A DNA stretch of 64,000 nt from Dendrophyllia cribrosa (Eukaryota; Cnidaria; Anthozoa; Scleractinia; Dendrophylliidae): NCBI GenBank assembly GCA_024195265.1, contig JAJLRJ010000011.1, positions 22,526,212 through 22,590,211 on the forward strand. The letters are read 5' to 3'. The position numbers were made by a program, and so were the translations under genes. The notes beneath the pieces are model-generated. The model saw only the letters and a list, made by a program, of their open reading frames with translations, searched no databases and was not told where the DNA came from. This document shows, piece by piece, positions 32,223-44,300 of the stretch (position 1 is its first letter; each line of letters starts with the position of its first letter).

Positions 32223-35200
32223 ATGGCGGAGACGAAGGAACAAAATGCACAACAGAGTTCGACACAACAACACGAGTTTATCAGCAGCGATAAAGACACG
32301 ACTAAAGGCTCAGAACATGCTCCTTCTGAGTCGGTGTTAGAAGAACCTGCTGGAATGGATAAACCTCACGCTGCCCTGGGGGAAGTTATGTCTTTGAAGG
32401 AGTGTTGCAGAGAGGCGTTCGGAAAGATAACCGAATATTTGAGAGGAGAACTGGCTGGTATGTGAATTTTACCCTTTAAGTCCCAAGAGTGTCAAAAATT
32501 AAAATTCAAGAAAAATCCCAAATTTCATTTTGTAAGATAATGAAAAACAAATGGTGTAATGCAAAAGTACTGCCAAAGAGAGGTTTCATTTGAATGGTTA
32601 CACCATAGAATTTTGTCCACAGACTCAAAAGTTAGACCCTGGGAGTGAAAGGAGAAAGCTTGTTTAATATCACGGATTTATATATTAAACCCTTTTACTA
32701 CCAGAGTTATCTTATGTGGCCTTATCTTTTTAAGGTTGTGGAATTAACATCATAACACTTAAAGTGCTACTGCGATCAAATTTTTAATTTTCATTTTTTT
32801 ACATCTTCGTGTACAATTACACTTTCTTACTCATCTTGCCAAATTTAAATCCATTACGAACATCAGAAGTCATTTTATTTTAACACTTATGTCCGAGAAT
32901 TTACGGCCGCCATTAATCAACCTTGTTCCAAGGCTTGGTTGCGAATGGGATAAAGTGACGTCAAAGGCCCAAACATACCTCACGGGTTGAAATTATAATA
33001 ACAATAAGTATTGAAAATCACGCGAAAAGCAACAAAAACTTTGGACTTGTTCTTCGTGCAATTCTCTACGCTTATTGTTATTATAATTTCAACCCGTGAG
33101 GTATGTTTAAGCCTTTGACGTCACTTTATCCTATTCGCAACCAAGCCTTGGAACAAGGTTGATTAATGGCGGCCGTAAATTCTCGGACATAAATGTTAAA
33201 ATAAAATGACTTCTGATGTTCGTAATGGATTGAAATTTGGCAAGATGAGTAAGAAAGTCTAATTGTACACGAAGATGTAAAAAGAGGAAATCAAAAATTT
33301 GATCGCAGTAGCACTTTAAGCTTAGTATAATAAAAAGTATGGAAATTTGTAAAATGAAAGCTATCTACAACCGTGGACGAAATAGCTTGGGACACTTAAG
33401 AAAATGCTACAGGATGACAATTTTTTTTCAAAGAGAGAAACTATTGTTCCATTTCCTGTTCCCCCTGCCCCCCAATACAAAGTTAAGTCATTGTGGCTTG
33501 GTTATATGCATAAAGCTCAACATTGTATTGGGGGTGGGGAGGGGGAGTTAACGACAAAGGCAATTTGTGGGAGAAAAGGTTAAGTGTCCCAAGACTTCTG
33601 ACCAAGATTGTAGCTATCCTAATCCAGCTGTACTTTCATGTAATACTGTTTGTTTTTCGTTATTCTGACAGGGTCCAGTTAATGACAGTGATGAGATCAA
33701 TGATTGTAACATTTTAAGCTGAATCATCCAGTCTGTATTCTGCGTGAATCCCAAACCAAAGATATGCCAGAGGCTTTCAAAATGTATGCCAATTAAGAGG
33801 CACAGTTCTATGAAACCTATAGAATAAATCGATCAATGAACATGTGCCAGAATGCACCAAATGGTAACGGGTCATTTAGCCCCCAAATAAAACTGTAGTG
33901 AGAAAGGAAACTTGAGTATACGGGTGTACATGTATGTATACTCTTTGTTCTATTAACGTTTTGTGTGAAGGGGATTTGAATCTTTTCTGGCTTATGGTAT
34001 TTCGCGAAACAAAACAAAACAGACTGTTTGTGGAGAAAATATGTTTTCAGATAGTTGTATCACTTACCGATAAAAAGTCCCAGCCTTTGACAAAAGGCTT
34101 GTTTCCCAAAATACCAATGGCGGCTGATTGGTAATCAATTAAACAAAGGTGACACACTTTTGATATTGAAGGCCTGTCTCCCAAACATATCTTGTTTGAT
34201 AAAGTATTTACAGGAGTATCACGTGAACAAAAAATATCCTGTCTTCAAGACATTCTTGTCATGCTAGAGGCTTTGTTTTGCAAAATACCAATGGTGGCTG
34301 ATTGGTAATTTAATGACACAAAAGTTGCACACTTTTGTTATCGAAGGCCTGTCTCCCAAACATTTCTTGTTTGATAAAGTAAATACAGGCGAATCACGTA
34401 AACAAAAATATTATCCTGTCTTCAAGAAATTCCTGTCACGTTAGAAGGCTTGTTTCACAAAATACCAATGGCTGCTGATTGGTAATCAACAAAACAAAGG
34501 TTGCACACTTTTGTTATCGACAACAAGTGGGAGAGAAAGACGCACATGGGAAGGGGGACTCTTACTAACCCATGTCCCACTTTGATAAAAGTGACATGTT
34601 CACAAAATTATCATATAATTTTTAGGGTCATTAGAGGACTATGTTCTTCTTGAAAAGTTGAATAAACTGACGGTTACAAAGTACAGTGAAATGTCCAATA
34701 CAGCAAAGACACTCATCACAGCCATGGAGGAATTGGACAAGAAATGTAAGTTTTTGTGAGACAATCATTGTTCATACATGGGTTTTAAGAAGTTGTAGTA
34801 TAAGAGTAGTTTGTTAAGTTAGTTTGCAGGGCAATATTGTGACGACAGAAAAGCTCTTTTCTATGCCTTGAGCAACTCTTATTCACTCTGACTCATGCCC
34901 ATTACACCAGGTGGCGTGTAGGGCAGAAACGTGGTCCCTCTACTTCTGCCGGTCTTTCGCCAAAACTCCAATGCTGCTCTAGGTCTTTCCTGTCTGCTTC
35001 ATTTCCTTCTCCACCGTCTGCCGCTATGTGGTCTTCGGGCAACCCCTCTTTTGCTTTCCCTCTGGCGTCCAATGCAGGGCAGTCTTGGTGATGGAGTCTT
35101 CTTGGCGGATGGTATGGCCGATTCACCTCCAGCCCCTCCTCATCATAATGGTAACCATAGGTTCGGTTCTACACCATTCAAGCAGGTCTTTGTTTGAAAT

Positions 35201-36588
35201 GGTTTTGGGCCAAAAGATGCGCAGAATCTGACAGAGGCTCTTGGTGTGAAATGTAGATAGTATCGTTAAGTCCTTCTCAGTCAATTGCCAGCATTCCGAA
35301 CCGTACAGGAGAGTTGTAAGGATGCAGCTATGGTAGAGTCCAGTTTGGTGCAAGTGCTGTAGGTGGAGGAGCGCCACACCTTGTTCAACATGTTAAGAGA
35401 GTTTCTGGCCTTGTTAAGACAGTTCTGGATGTCCAGGTCTGCTCCCCCATCTCTGTTGATGATGCTGCCGAGATAGGCTTACCTGTCCGTGTATGAAAGA
35501 TCTTCAGTCTCAATGGGGACTGGATTTCTGTTGGTGGTGTTCAGTGCCATGACTTCAGTCTTCTTGCTTCACAAAGGTGTTGAGTCACCGGGTCTTCTCT
35601 TGAATGTGTGAGTGGGTGTGCGAAATTAGAAGCTCTATATCATCAGTGTAATCCAGGTCTTCCAGGTAAGAGAAGGGGGTCTATCTAATACCTTTATTCT
35701 GGTCCTCCGTGGTGTGCTGCATGATCCAGTCCACAACAAGATTGAAAAGCACTGTTGACATAACACACCCTGCCTGACACCAGTCTTGACTTCAAACAGG
35801 ATGTCACCACCAACACAACAGGCAAAGTTGCAATAGAAGCTTTTGATGACTTCGACGAGGTGGAAGGGGATTCCATATGCTAGTAGTATCTGCCAAAGGC
35901 TGTCCCGGTGCATGCTGTTGAAGGCCTTGGCAAAGTCTACAAAGTTCACACAGAGAGATCGCTGCCACTCGTAACATTGTTCGATGACATTTCTAAGCCA
36001 GCAACACTTATTCTCGTCACCATATGCTTTCAAAACCTCTTCTCTGCATTCAAAACTCAATCTATTCAGTCTATAGTCACAAGCTAAGCAATTTTTGTTG
36101 TTATTTCTTTGAAGATAAAAGCCTGGAGCCTTACTTGGAGCAGATTGATAAAGTGGAAGAGAGTGTTGCCAGCCTTGAGCAAGCTGCTTACAGACTAGAT
36201 GCATATTCCAAGAGACTAGGTTTGTATCTTATAGTTAGGGTAGACACGGGGTTTTGATTTCAGATTGAAAATAATATTGAACATATTTTTCAAAGCAAGA
36301 GGCTTTTTCAAGCAACTTGTCCATTAGCATGATTCTCCAACAGTCAGAGGTTGCTCACAAGCTCTCACTCCCTCTTCTCTGCTTGAAGACTATGTTATGC
36401 TCAACAAACTATTTTCACGAAAAAGACAGCTTATTACAACACGGTGCACTACGACACGGTCTGAGCAGGCAGTTTGAAAAATTTCAGTTTTGTTTTAAAT
36501 TTAAGATTTAAGAAGCCTATTAATTCTATTCCTTTGTCATTATTTTCTTGTTTCAGAAGCCAAATTCAAGAAGTTAGAGAGAAGATAA
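32223..36588 (+). CDS. BLOC1S2: BLOC1S2, subunit of BLOC-1/BORC, four exons
   Basis: Exons at 32223-32457, 34626-34745, 36115-36219 and 36557-36588 join in frame (phase 1 at each junction) to 163 residues, against about 142 in human; the excess is a low-complexity Gln/Ser/Glu N-terminus. The conserved part begins [16 protein letters not shown] (about residues 61-76) and runs through a coiled coil containing [33 protein letters not shown] and a basic end KFKKLERR, all signature stretches of this family. BLOC1S2 is a small coiled-coil subunit shared by BLOC-1 (lysosome-related organelle biogenesis) and BORC (lysosome positioning). Intron 1 carries a 553-bp TTAA foldback and a 175-bp repeat; intron 2 holds an antisense LINE. 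There is no AATAAA between the stop and the mobile element that starts 53 bp later. Confidence 0.95.
32763..33315. mobile_element. 553-bp TTAA-flanked foldback element in BLOC1S2 intron 1
   Basis: Starts AGTGCTACTGCGATCAAAT and ends with the exact inverse. The two arms pair along roughly 250 bp each (GAACATCAGAAGTCATTTTA, GGCCGCCATTAATCAACC and CCCGTGAGGTATGTTTAAGCC all appear on both arms). Flanked on each side by TTAA (32759-32762 and 33316-33319). Non-coding. TTAA target duplications are the hallmark of piggyBac-group transposition. Confidence 0.85.
34083..34530. repeat. About 175-bp tandem repeat, 2.5 copies
   Basis: AAAATACCAATGG.GGCTGATTGG recurs at 34108, 34282 and 34459, each followed by ACAAAGGT and, in the first two, GAAGGCCTGTCTCCCAAAC. 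It is a local tandem duplication in BLOC1S2 intron 1. Confidence 0.85.
34870..36060 (-). mobile_element. RTE-like LINE fragment antisense in BLOC1S2 intron 2
   Basis: Minus-strand translation gives reverse-transcriptase landmarks: [17 protein letters not shown] (palm motif A), GVRQG (motif B) and, after a frame change, [13 protein letters not shown] (the YTDD catalytic box at about 35660). Further on come LYGSECW and the C-terminal WCRTEP, W(R)WIGHT-type and WRRT segments typical of RTE-like polymerases. Several frame changes separate the blocks and the endonuclease is missing, so the copy is dead. Confidence 0.8.
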
Positions 36589-36641
36589 ATGTGAATAATG
36601 ATACACAATGTAGCCTGTGCAGAACTGTTAACTCTCTTTAA

Positions 36642-37651
36642 CCCATTCGCTCCTACACCGGCCAAAACCGGCCGTACAATACTCCACTGCTTTAAAAAAT
36701 TGCAACTTTCTCAATCGCGCGAACATTGCCCTATTTAGCAGTTCTGAGCATTGACTAGAAAGTCCTCAAATTGAGATACCCAATAAACACAAAAAAGTCA
36801 GCGATTTTTGCAGAATATCAGCGTTTGAATTTGGACAATAACAAAAATGACCGTTTTTAACGTCATAGAAAAACAACAAAAATCACGTTTTTGCCTTTAG
36901 TTTTTTTTATTCAAATCATCATGGCAAACCCAAAAGTCAACATTCACAGCAAAATTCAGTCCTAGTCCTAGCTTAGCAGTGAATTTTTTTGCTCTTATTC
37001 GTTGCTCGGGCCGAGCTCTAGCCTCTCGTTCTAATGCATACTGACCTTGCCTCAATTTTCAATATCACCACCGCACTGCATGCTGGGAAATGGCCAAGAA
37101 TTTTGACAGCGTTCGTTTCTTTCCGCACACATTTCATATTTATACTTAGTCCACAGCCACTCCGACCCACCGCCGAAATTTCGCGCTTGTTGTGTTCTCC
37201 TGTGGTCGCAACTTCCAAAATATGCCGCGGTAGGTCGAGAAATTCATCCAGAGTCGAGTCCCAAAGCTGCTTCGTTTCCAGGCGGCCATTTTTCCAGTTC
37301 AACGAGCAACGAGCCAAATTCGTAAACGAAGTACAACAACTAACTCGCTTCATTGAGAAGTGGACTCTGAACTACCTCCAAGCTTAATGATGCTCACCAG
37401 GCAGCTACTAAAGATGAAAAATGGCTGTGAACTTACCAAAAATCGTAGATAATTCATATTGGACCCTTTATTGCAAATCAACGAAGCAAAATGAGATCGT
37501 CACAATGACGTTTTCAGTAAACTTGAGCCTTCAGTGTTTTAGAACAGCAGCACTTTCAATGGTAACTTCAAATATGGAGTCACGAAATCCTATGGGGCGT
37601 GTGAATGCAGAAAATCGCTCAAAAACGTAAAAATTCTCAGGAGTGAATGGG
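36642..37651 (+). mobile_element. 1010-bp piggyBac-like non-autonomous element, copy 1
   Basis: Flanked by TTAA (36638-36641 and 37652-37655). Termini are CCCATTCGCTCCT at left and AGGAGTGAATGGG at right, a 13-bp inverted repeat with one mismatch. A nearly identical copy in opposite orientation lies at 52741-53749 inside the helicase gene. TTAA target sites with CCC/GGG termini are characteristic of the piggyBac superfamily. Open frames of 111-117 codons on both strands persist in both copies, but neither shows a transposase motif and the changes between copies alter both frames about equally, so coding function is not supported. Confidence 0.85.
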
Positions 37652-37655
37652 TTAA

Positions 37656-38017
37656 TGGGGATTTTGTCATATTTGGGTCAAAATGGCCCATGAGATTAAA
37701 ACAAAGTACCACGAAATAATTATAGAACACTAAGAGGAAGATATCAAAATAATTTTCAAAACAGAATAAACCATAATCAGAGTTTTAGCGAGTTTTCCAA
37801 GACACAAGGCGAGAAACTTGAAAGACTTTGACCAATTATTTCAAGATGCAATCCATTTCCATCCAGGCCATTTGCAGCCCAAGGCACTTATTTTTACTCT
37901 TAAAAGCACTAATAGAATAATGTTAAACAAAACTTGACAGTTATTTTTGTGTTTTCACTGATTTAAATATGTCTTTTGGCTTTTTAAAGTCACACTAAAA
38001 ATGGTGACAGAGCCCCT
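37656..38017 (+). mobile_element. 362-bp TTAA-flanked element adjoining copy 1
   Basis: Left end TGGGGATTTTGTC, right end GACAGAGCCCCT; flanked by TTAA at 37652-37655 (shared with the preceding element) and 38018-38021. The interior matches, in reverse orientation, the element in the intron of cysteine-rich gene B. Non-coding. Confidence 0.75.
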
Positions 38018-38042
38018 TTAAGCAGCCTTGGGACCAGGGGCC

Positions 38043-38219
38043 AATAGGCCATTTCCGAGTTGCCTTTAGCCTCTCTATCAAAGCGAGGCTAGGTGCGAAA
38101 CCTTTCATATGAAAATGTGTTTTCATTCACATGCAAATAAAACTTATTTTCATATGAAAGGTTTTGCACCTAGCCTCGCTTTGATAGAGAGGCTAAAGGC
38201 AACTCGGAAATGGCCTATT
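38043..38219. repeat. Foldback with about 70-bp arms
   Basis: The left arm AATAGGCCATTTCCGAGTTG...CTCGCTTT and right arm ...CAACTCGGAAATGGCCTATT are near-perfect inverses, around an AT-rich centre with CCTTTCATATGAAAAT on both sides. Confidence 0.9.
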
Positions 38220-38308
38220 TAATAAAACTTTTACACTTGTAGTTTACAACTGTAGCTATTGTTTTCAACCTCTGAAACAATGGCTACACTTGTAAAAGTT
38301 TTATTAAA
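38218..38308. repeat. Second foldback abutting the previous one
   Basis: TTTAATAAAACTTTTACACTTGTAG and its exact inverse CTACACTTGTAAAAGTTTTATTAAA bound about 40 nt that contain TGTAGCTATTG/CAATGGCTACA. It starts where the previous hairpin ends, so two independent foldbacks are juxtaposed. Confidence 0.85.
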
Positions 38309-39501
38309 TTGACCCCAGTTGTAGTGGCCTTATAGCCAGTTTATACAGACAAACAAGTGAAATTCATCCCAATGGAAACATAAAGTCGTATCATTTTGAT
38401 AATAACCGATAACTGGATATGGTCAAGCAAAAAGTCTTTGCTGTAATTAGCTATTAAGGCCAGTTCACAAGGTGACTCAAACACAAGCACAATAAGATAC
38501 ACACACACATTGTGGTGGACAAGGCCATCTTGGTTTCAACTTCAACTGTAGAGGCATGCAACACCACCTTGCATCTGCATTGCCGTAGCTCACAGGTGTG
38601 AAATGCAAATGCAAGGAAATGAATAATTATGCCTTATGGTGGAAGTTCACATTGTTTGCTTGCGCTTGCATTTTGGTGGCTTGTATGAATCAGCCATTAC
38701 ACTTTTTAAATTTTAATAGGCAACTAATGCATGTGAATCAGATAGAAAACACTGTTATAGTAGAAAGGAGTCTGTAGCATATTTTATTGATAAGGATGAT
38801 GTTAAGTTATAAATACATTGCCAATAATATTATTATGACATGATATGCAAAATGGGTGGACATACATTATGGTACTCTTGTTAAAATTCTCCTAAGTGAA
38901 AAAAAAATAGAGTTCACTTAAAGGGGAATTATCACGGGAATTTTGATGTTTTTTGGTCAAAGCCATTTCGCAATACCTTTACTTATTTACAAAATAATGC
39001 TAAAACACCGAGAGTGAAATCAACCAATTCTTGAAAGAGTAACAAAGCATGGTCTGTTCTAGCCCATTTTGAAGACGAAAATGTGGAAACTTGAAAAAAA
39101 TTAGGCTAACTTTTTTCAAGTTGAAATTCATTCAAACCCACTCCGTCTATGACTAGAGACACTAATCGACAGTTTTGATATATTTTGTGATACTTTATCA
39201 CACCAATGGCGCTTTATTTTTCGGTTTCTGATCATACAATAACATTTGTTGCTTTTTAAAATTACACCAAATCCCCTTGATACTTCACCTTTTAAGTCTT
39301 TTGTGGGGCTCTTTACATAAAAAAAATAATAATTCCAGTTAATATGTACAATATAATTGAAAATCTTCGTAGTTTTTTTTGCAAAGAACCCCAAAAATGA
39401 GCTTTGTTGTGAGGCAAGAGTAGAGTACATTCAGCAAGGCAAAGAAATCACCAGAGTACTGTTTACTTTCTTATAATAATTCATTCTTCTTATTATTTTA
39501 A

Positions 39502-39938
39502 GTGCACCTAACCCCCAATTTTTGTTTTCTTGAAAAGTCAAATAGTGAAATATTTCTTGTTTTTAACATCGCGTTGGCGAGTTATAGAGATTTGAATTTA
39601 CAAAATGCTAATAAGATGACGTCAAATCAAGACTTTACCATTATTTCTACTTCAATTTACAATACGCAGTTCCCAGCTTAAGGATAATCAATTTAAGAAA
39701 TACTAAATAAAAATTGTTAATAGTCAATTGATTTGTAAAAAAATATTACTTGGAGGTGGAAACAAGTAGTTGTATAATAAACGAGTCTTGATTTGACGTC
39801 ATCTTATTAACATTTTGTAAATTCAAACCTCTATAATTCACTAACGCAACGTTAAAAACAAGAAATATTTAACTATTCAACTTTTCAACCTACATAGAAT
39901 TGATTAAGCGAAAAAACAATTTGGAGGTTAGGTGCACT
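39502..39938. mobile_element. TIR element related to the one at 54124
   Basis: The ends (GTGCACCTAACCCCC and GGTTAGGTGCAC) are inverted, and the arms share AAATATTTCTTGTTTTTAAC, TTTACAAAATG and GATGACGTCAAATCAAGACT with their inverse on the other side. The sequence GAAATATTTCTTGTTTT...ACAAAATGCTAAT also occurs in the element at 54124-54594, indicating one family. The TTAA flank is clear on the left and one base out of register on the right. Confidence 0.75.
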
Positions 39939-41270
39939 TTAAATCATGGCTTTGCTTATTAATACCTTATTCAAAGACAATAAGCAAGTTACAGACTTCG
40001 ATGATTATAAAGACCCATAAAGTGGTTTTTGTAGTTGGTACCACAGTGGAACCTCTACTTTGAGACACCTCCATGAATGGTCCCAGCCGACAGAATGCTC
40101 ATATTATAATCTTTGTAATTATCACCTCTATTAAAGGGACACTTATTAACAGCTGATTTTAAAACTAGTGGGAAATGTGTGTTGAGAGGTCCAAATTAAT
40201 TGTTTTGATTTGGAGCAAGTTGTAAAAATTAATAATCTAAAATCAAGTTCCACATCCATGCAGCAAATACAATGCACCTACATGTACAGCTGTAAGTCAT
40301 CTTGGATTAGATTTCTCTTTAAAAGCCATTTACCATAATTCAATATTTTGATGTACAAACATGTGAAACATCCCAAGGAAAGCACTGAAAATAAAGTCAA
40401 CTCTTTGCCTTCAAAAGTCATTTTTATATTAATAGCTAACTTAAGGAGTCTGAGAATGAAATCTTTAGTGACCATTTGAATAAAGCCATGAAGCAGGGTC
40501 TGCACTGATGCGGAAAGTTGCAAAGCAATAAGTGGAGGAAACCTTACACCGCATTCCTCTTGTGGCTTGCAAAACCCAAATAAGTGGGCTGCCAGTACCA
40601 AACATTTAGTCGTCATGGCAACTAAAACGGCTAGGGTTGTGGTTGAGTGGTAAAGTGGTAGAAATTATCGGGAGAATGTAAGGAGAATTTGTATGTTGAG
40701 ATTTGGGCTTAAACCTCTACTCCCTGCTGTCAAATTTGAATAAATTCAAGAAAAAATAAAAGCAAACATCACAACAGAAGGGAACAGCTTGGCAGCTTTC
40801 ATTTAAAGTTGGATTCAGCAAGCAAAATATTTTCATAAAAATTCATAAATATTTAATATGTATTTTTATTTATATTCATTTTTTTTGTTTCCTTTGTCTG
40901 CCATTTAGCTGTTTATTATTGAACATGATTTATTATGCACAAAGTAGCAGAAATGCAAGAATGGTAAAAAAAAATGACTCCTTGCACTCAACTATCACTG
41001 GCAGAAAAAGGAACAAAAACTGCCTACAGAGTCATTCAGTTTAGAGTATTATTTTTTTCTCATTTCTCGCCTGGCATGGTTGTTCAAAATGTAGGTAATG
41101 TTATCCAGTGCACATACATTGATCTCTATCCAGACTAAAAAATATCCGGCTCCAAAAATATCCTGCATCACATTTTTGGGCCCCAACACCTCAAAACCCC
41201 TAATGGAGCCTCATTTACCACTCTTTGAACAACCAATGCAGCCAGGACATCATCCCAGCAAAATGAATGC

Positions 41271-41293
41271 CCCCCCCCCCCCCCCCCCCCCCC
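41271..41293. repeat. C23 homopolymer in the predicted helicase 3' UTR
   Basis: A run of about 23 C on the plus strand, hence poly(G) in the helicase transcript about 36 nt after the stop codon. Length in the assembly may be unreliable. Confidence 0.8.
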
Positions 41294-41328
41294 ACTATCA
41301 TTTTTTTTGTCTTTTCCTAACAAATCTT

Positions 41329-44300
41329 TCAGTCTAACCAGTCATCAAATTTCTGGCTAATGTTCTTCCTGTGTTGATTCATAACAAAGTCCTTGTTTCT
41401 TCCTGCACCATATCTATCAGGCTTGGAATCTCTTCTAAAGGACTCCTTTCCACCATAGCCTTTTGATGCAAACTGTCCAGGCCCATATCTCTGGTACACA
41501 TCTCTGCCTTGACTGTATCTCTCTCCAAAGTGTTGTGAGCCGCCCATTTGGCCAAACCGGGGTCTTTCATATAGTTCAGGTAATTCAGATATTCTTGTTA
41601 CAGTAATGTTTTTTCCTGCTCTTCCTCCCATCCAGTATTCCTGTATTACGAACAGAACGACATTTCAATTTCCACTTATTGAAAGGTTCTATCAAAAATC
41701 TGTATTTTTTGATGCTGATATTGTTCATTTTTCTACTAATTATAACTGTTACATTTAGATTAATACATAGCCATACATACAGAAGTCACATTTTTAACCT
41801 TTACCCTCCTAATAATTGTTATTAATTTTTATTTTGTTTCATTTTTTTTGTCTGCGACTGAAAACCCACCCAAAGTACTGTTTGTCCATTATCCTGTAAA
41901 TTACAAGGTTACGTCTTGGAAAGCCTCATCCTGCTCTAGCACGAGGCCCACATGAGACATGGAAAAATAACCTTGACTTTACCCTTTTAATTAAGCAGCC
42001 CTCCCCCCTCCTTGTTACCACAAAATAGACTGTTATACTGTGTATTTAGCACTTAGCTCTTTTAACACTCTGTCTCACCTCAAATGTTTTTTCATGATGA
42101 CTTGGCACATCCAATACAACACTCTGTTATGAACACAAAAAACTTGCTTAAGTTAGTTTTGCTTAAAGTGCATATGAAGTAATTTTTTATTTTGTCTTTT
42201 TTTGGAGGCTATTATGTCTTTATTTCTAAATGATAAAAAAAAATTGTCAGAAAAAAATTTAAGGCATCTTTTTTGGCGTCCAAAGTAGCACAATTTGTAG
42301 AAATCAGTGTCCCGGAGACTGGGAACGAGTTGTCGATATCCATTGTGTTGATGACGTAGAAAATACTTGAGATTCGTTCTTTTGTATGCACATATTGTGT
42401 TTCGTTCCTTTTTTCAAAAGAATGTCAGGCTGTGGTGAAATTATGTCTCCTACAGAGTCTCTGTCAGACAGACAAAAAGTCGCTGAGGTCGAAGACGCCG
42501 TTTTGCCGCCATGATACTCGTGAGTTGAAGTATTTTCTACGTCACAGCCTTGAAATACAATAGCTTTGGCCGCGCGCAAGATTGACACTTTCGGGTGGAA
42601 AATTCAAAACTTTCAAGCCAAATAATTTCACAATGGGAAGGATCTTTTCGATGAAACCCACAAATTTAGATAAAGAAAGTAAAGCACTATCAAACCATGG
42701 AAACTCATTTTTTACTTCATATGCACTTTAAGTTAGTATTCAATAATAATTATTACTTTAGATACTTGGTATACTAAACTCTTCTTGTTTATAGCCAAGT
42801 CGCCCATCTAGCCTGCAATTCTCTTTGGCTTTCGTAATAAGTGTCATTTTTTTTGTTTATATACAGTGATAAACACTGTAATGTGGAATGAAGGGTCTTG
42901 TTTAACTTTGATTCACATAAAGTTCTTTTACCGGGATGTAACAGTAACTGTTGTGTATGGATGTAGCTTGTATTTCAAAATTCAGACTGCTCCATTTCAT
43001 GAAAGACCAGCTTGACATAAAAAAGTCAAAACGAAATTCACACCTTACGGTTACTGCACATTTTCATGAGTTCCACCTCCTCCTTCACCTCGGGCATGTT
43101 ATTTTCCAGTGCACGCCACATGTAACCTGGTCCACGGATCTCATCCCCAGCAGACATCATGTAAGTGACAAATCCCTGAAGGAAAAAAAGGTGTTCTTGT
43201 TAATAACTTGTTCACCACCAGAGTCAATTATGGAGACATATTTTTGCTGTTGTGTGTGGTACTCATTCAGATGATCACAATTGTGGCCTTCTTTTAATAA
43301 CCCTAGACTGACTTCTTTGTAAATCTTTGCCAGCATTGTGACAATTTCCTTTCTTGTTGTAAGTATTTTAACCCTTTCATTTCCAGAGTCAATCATGAAG
43401 ACAATCATTGTAGTGCAGTTCTAACTTTCAAGCCTGTGGACGAAATCCTATGGTGTGACCATTCAAATGAAACCTCTTCAGCAGTACTTTTGCATGGTAC
43501 TGTACCTACCATTTGTCTTTCAGTATAATTTTACAATATGAAATTTGAAAATTTTCTTGAAATTTGATTTTTGGCAGTCTTGGGAGTTAAAGAGTTAAAA
43601 AAGGTATTTAGGGGTTGCTGAGCCCTATTAAAATGTTTCATATTAGTTGGCAGCTTGGGCGAGTTGCCCCTTGTTCAATATATTGCAAAGCACACTGTAT
43701 ATATGTGGCTGCTTACAGGCTTCTAGCAAGAAACAAGTTAGGCATCACGATCCATGGAGGCATGTCTCTCATAAAAATTGCAAGGTTTCCGCAACTCAAA
43801 GTTTTCTTGTGAATATGCCTTAAGAATCACCTACAGCCTTGTTGAAATATCTTCCACTACATTTACAATTTATACTTTATTTCTACCACAAACACCCAAG
43901 GTATGGGAGGGGGGGGGGGGGGGGGGGGAAGGGGTCATCCAAAAAATGATAATAGTTTGAGGGGAGGGGGCAAATGAATAAAAAAAAAGATGGTACCACC
44001 CTACCCTCCCTCACTACCACATCCCTACCTATAGAAAATGAACAGTTTTTAACTGACATGAAATTATAATTATTTTCACTTTGACACTGGGCATGTGCTT
44101 CTGCAACACTACTGTGATACATGTTTAAATTAATACCCACCTCTCTTCCTGATAAAAGAGAGCGTGATTTGATCTCTTTTGTTCCTGAAATGTGTGCGAG
44201 TGATGCAGCAACAGCATCCACTGCACCAATTTTATCCACTAATGCCTGGGCAGATTCACGAAACATTTCAAGCACTTCAGGTGAAACTGCCTCAACAAAT

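Larger units (their letters stand above)
38309..41328. other. Intergenic between BLOC1S2 and the helicase; one TTAA-like foldback
   Basis: No gene recognised on either strand. Contains the foldback listed at 39502-39938. The plus-strand TTTATT at about 40912 reads AATAAA on the minus strand and could serve the helicase transcript. A C23 run lies at 41271-41293, immediately beyond the helicase stop codon. Confidence 0.45.

Noticed and set aside
37018..37387. Conserved 111-117-residue proteins present in two copies (also at 53004-53373)
   Set aside because: They lie on both strands inside duplicated mobile elements, and copies differ about equally in both frames, so there is no sign of coding constraint and no transposase motif.
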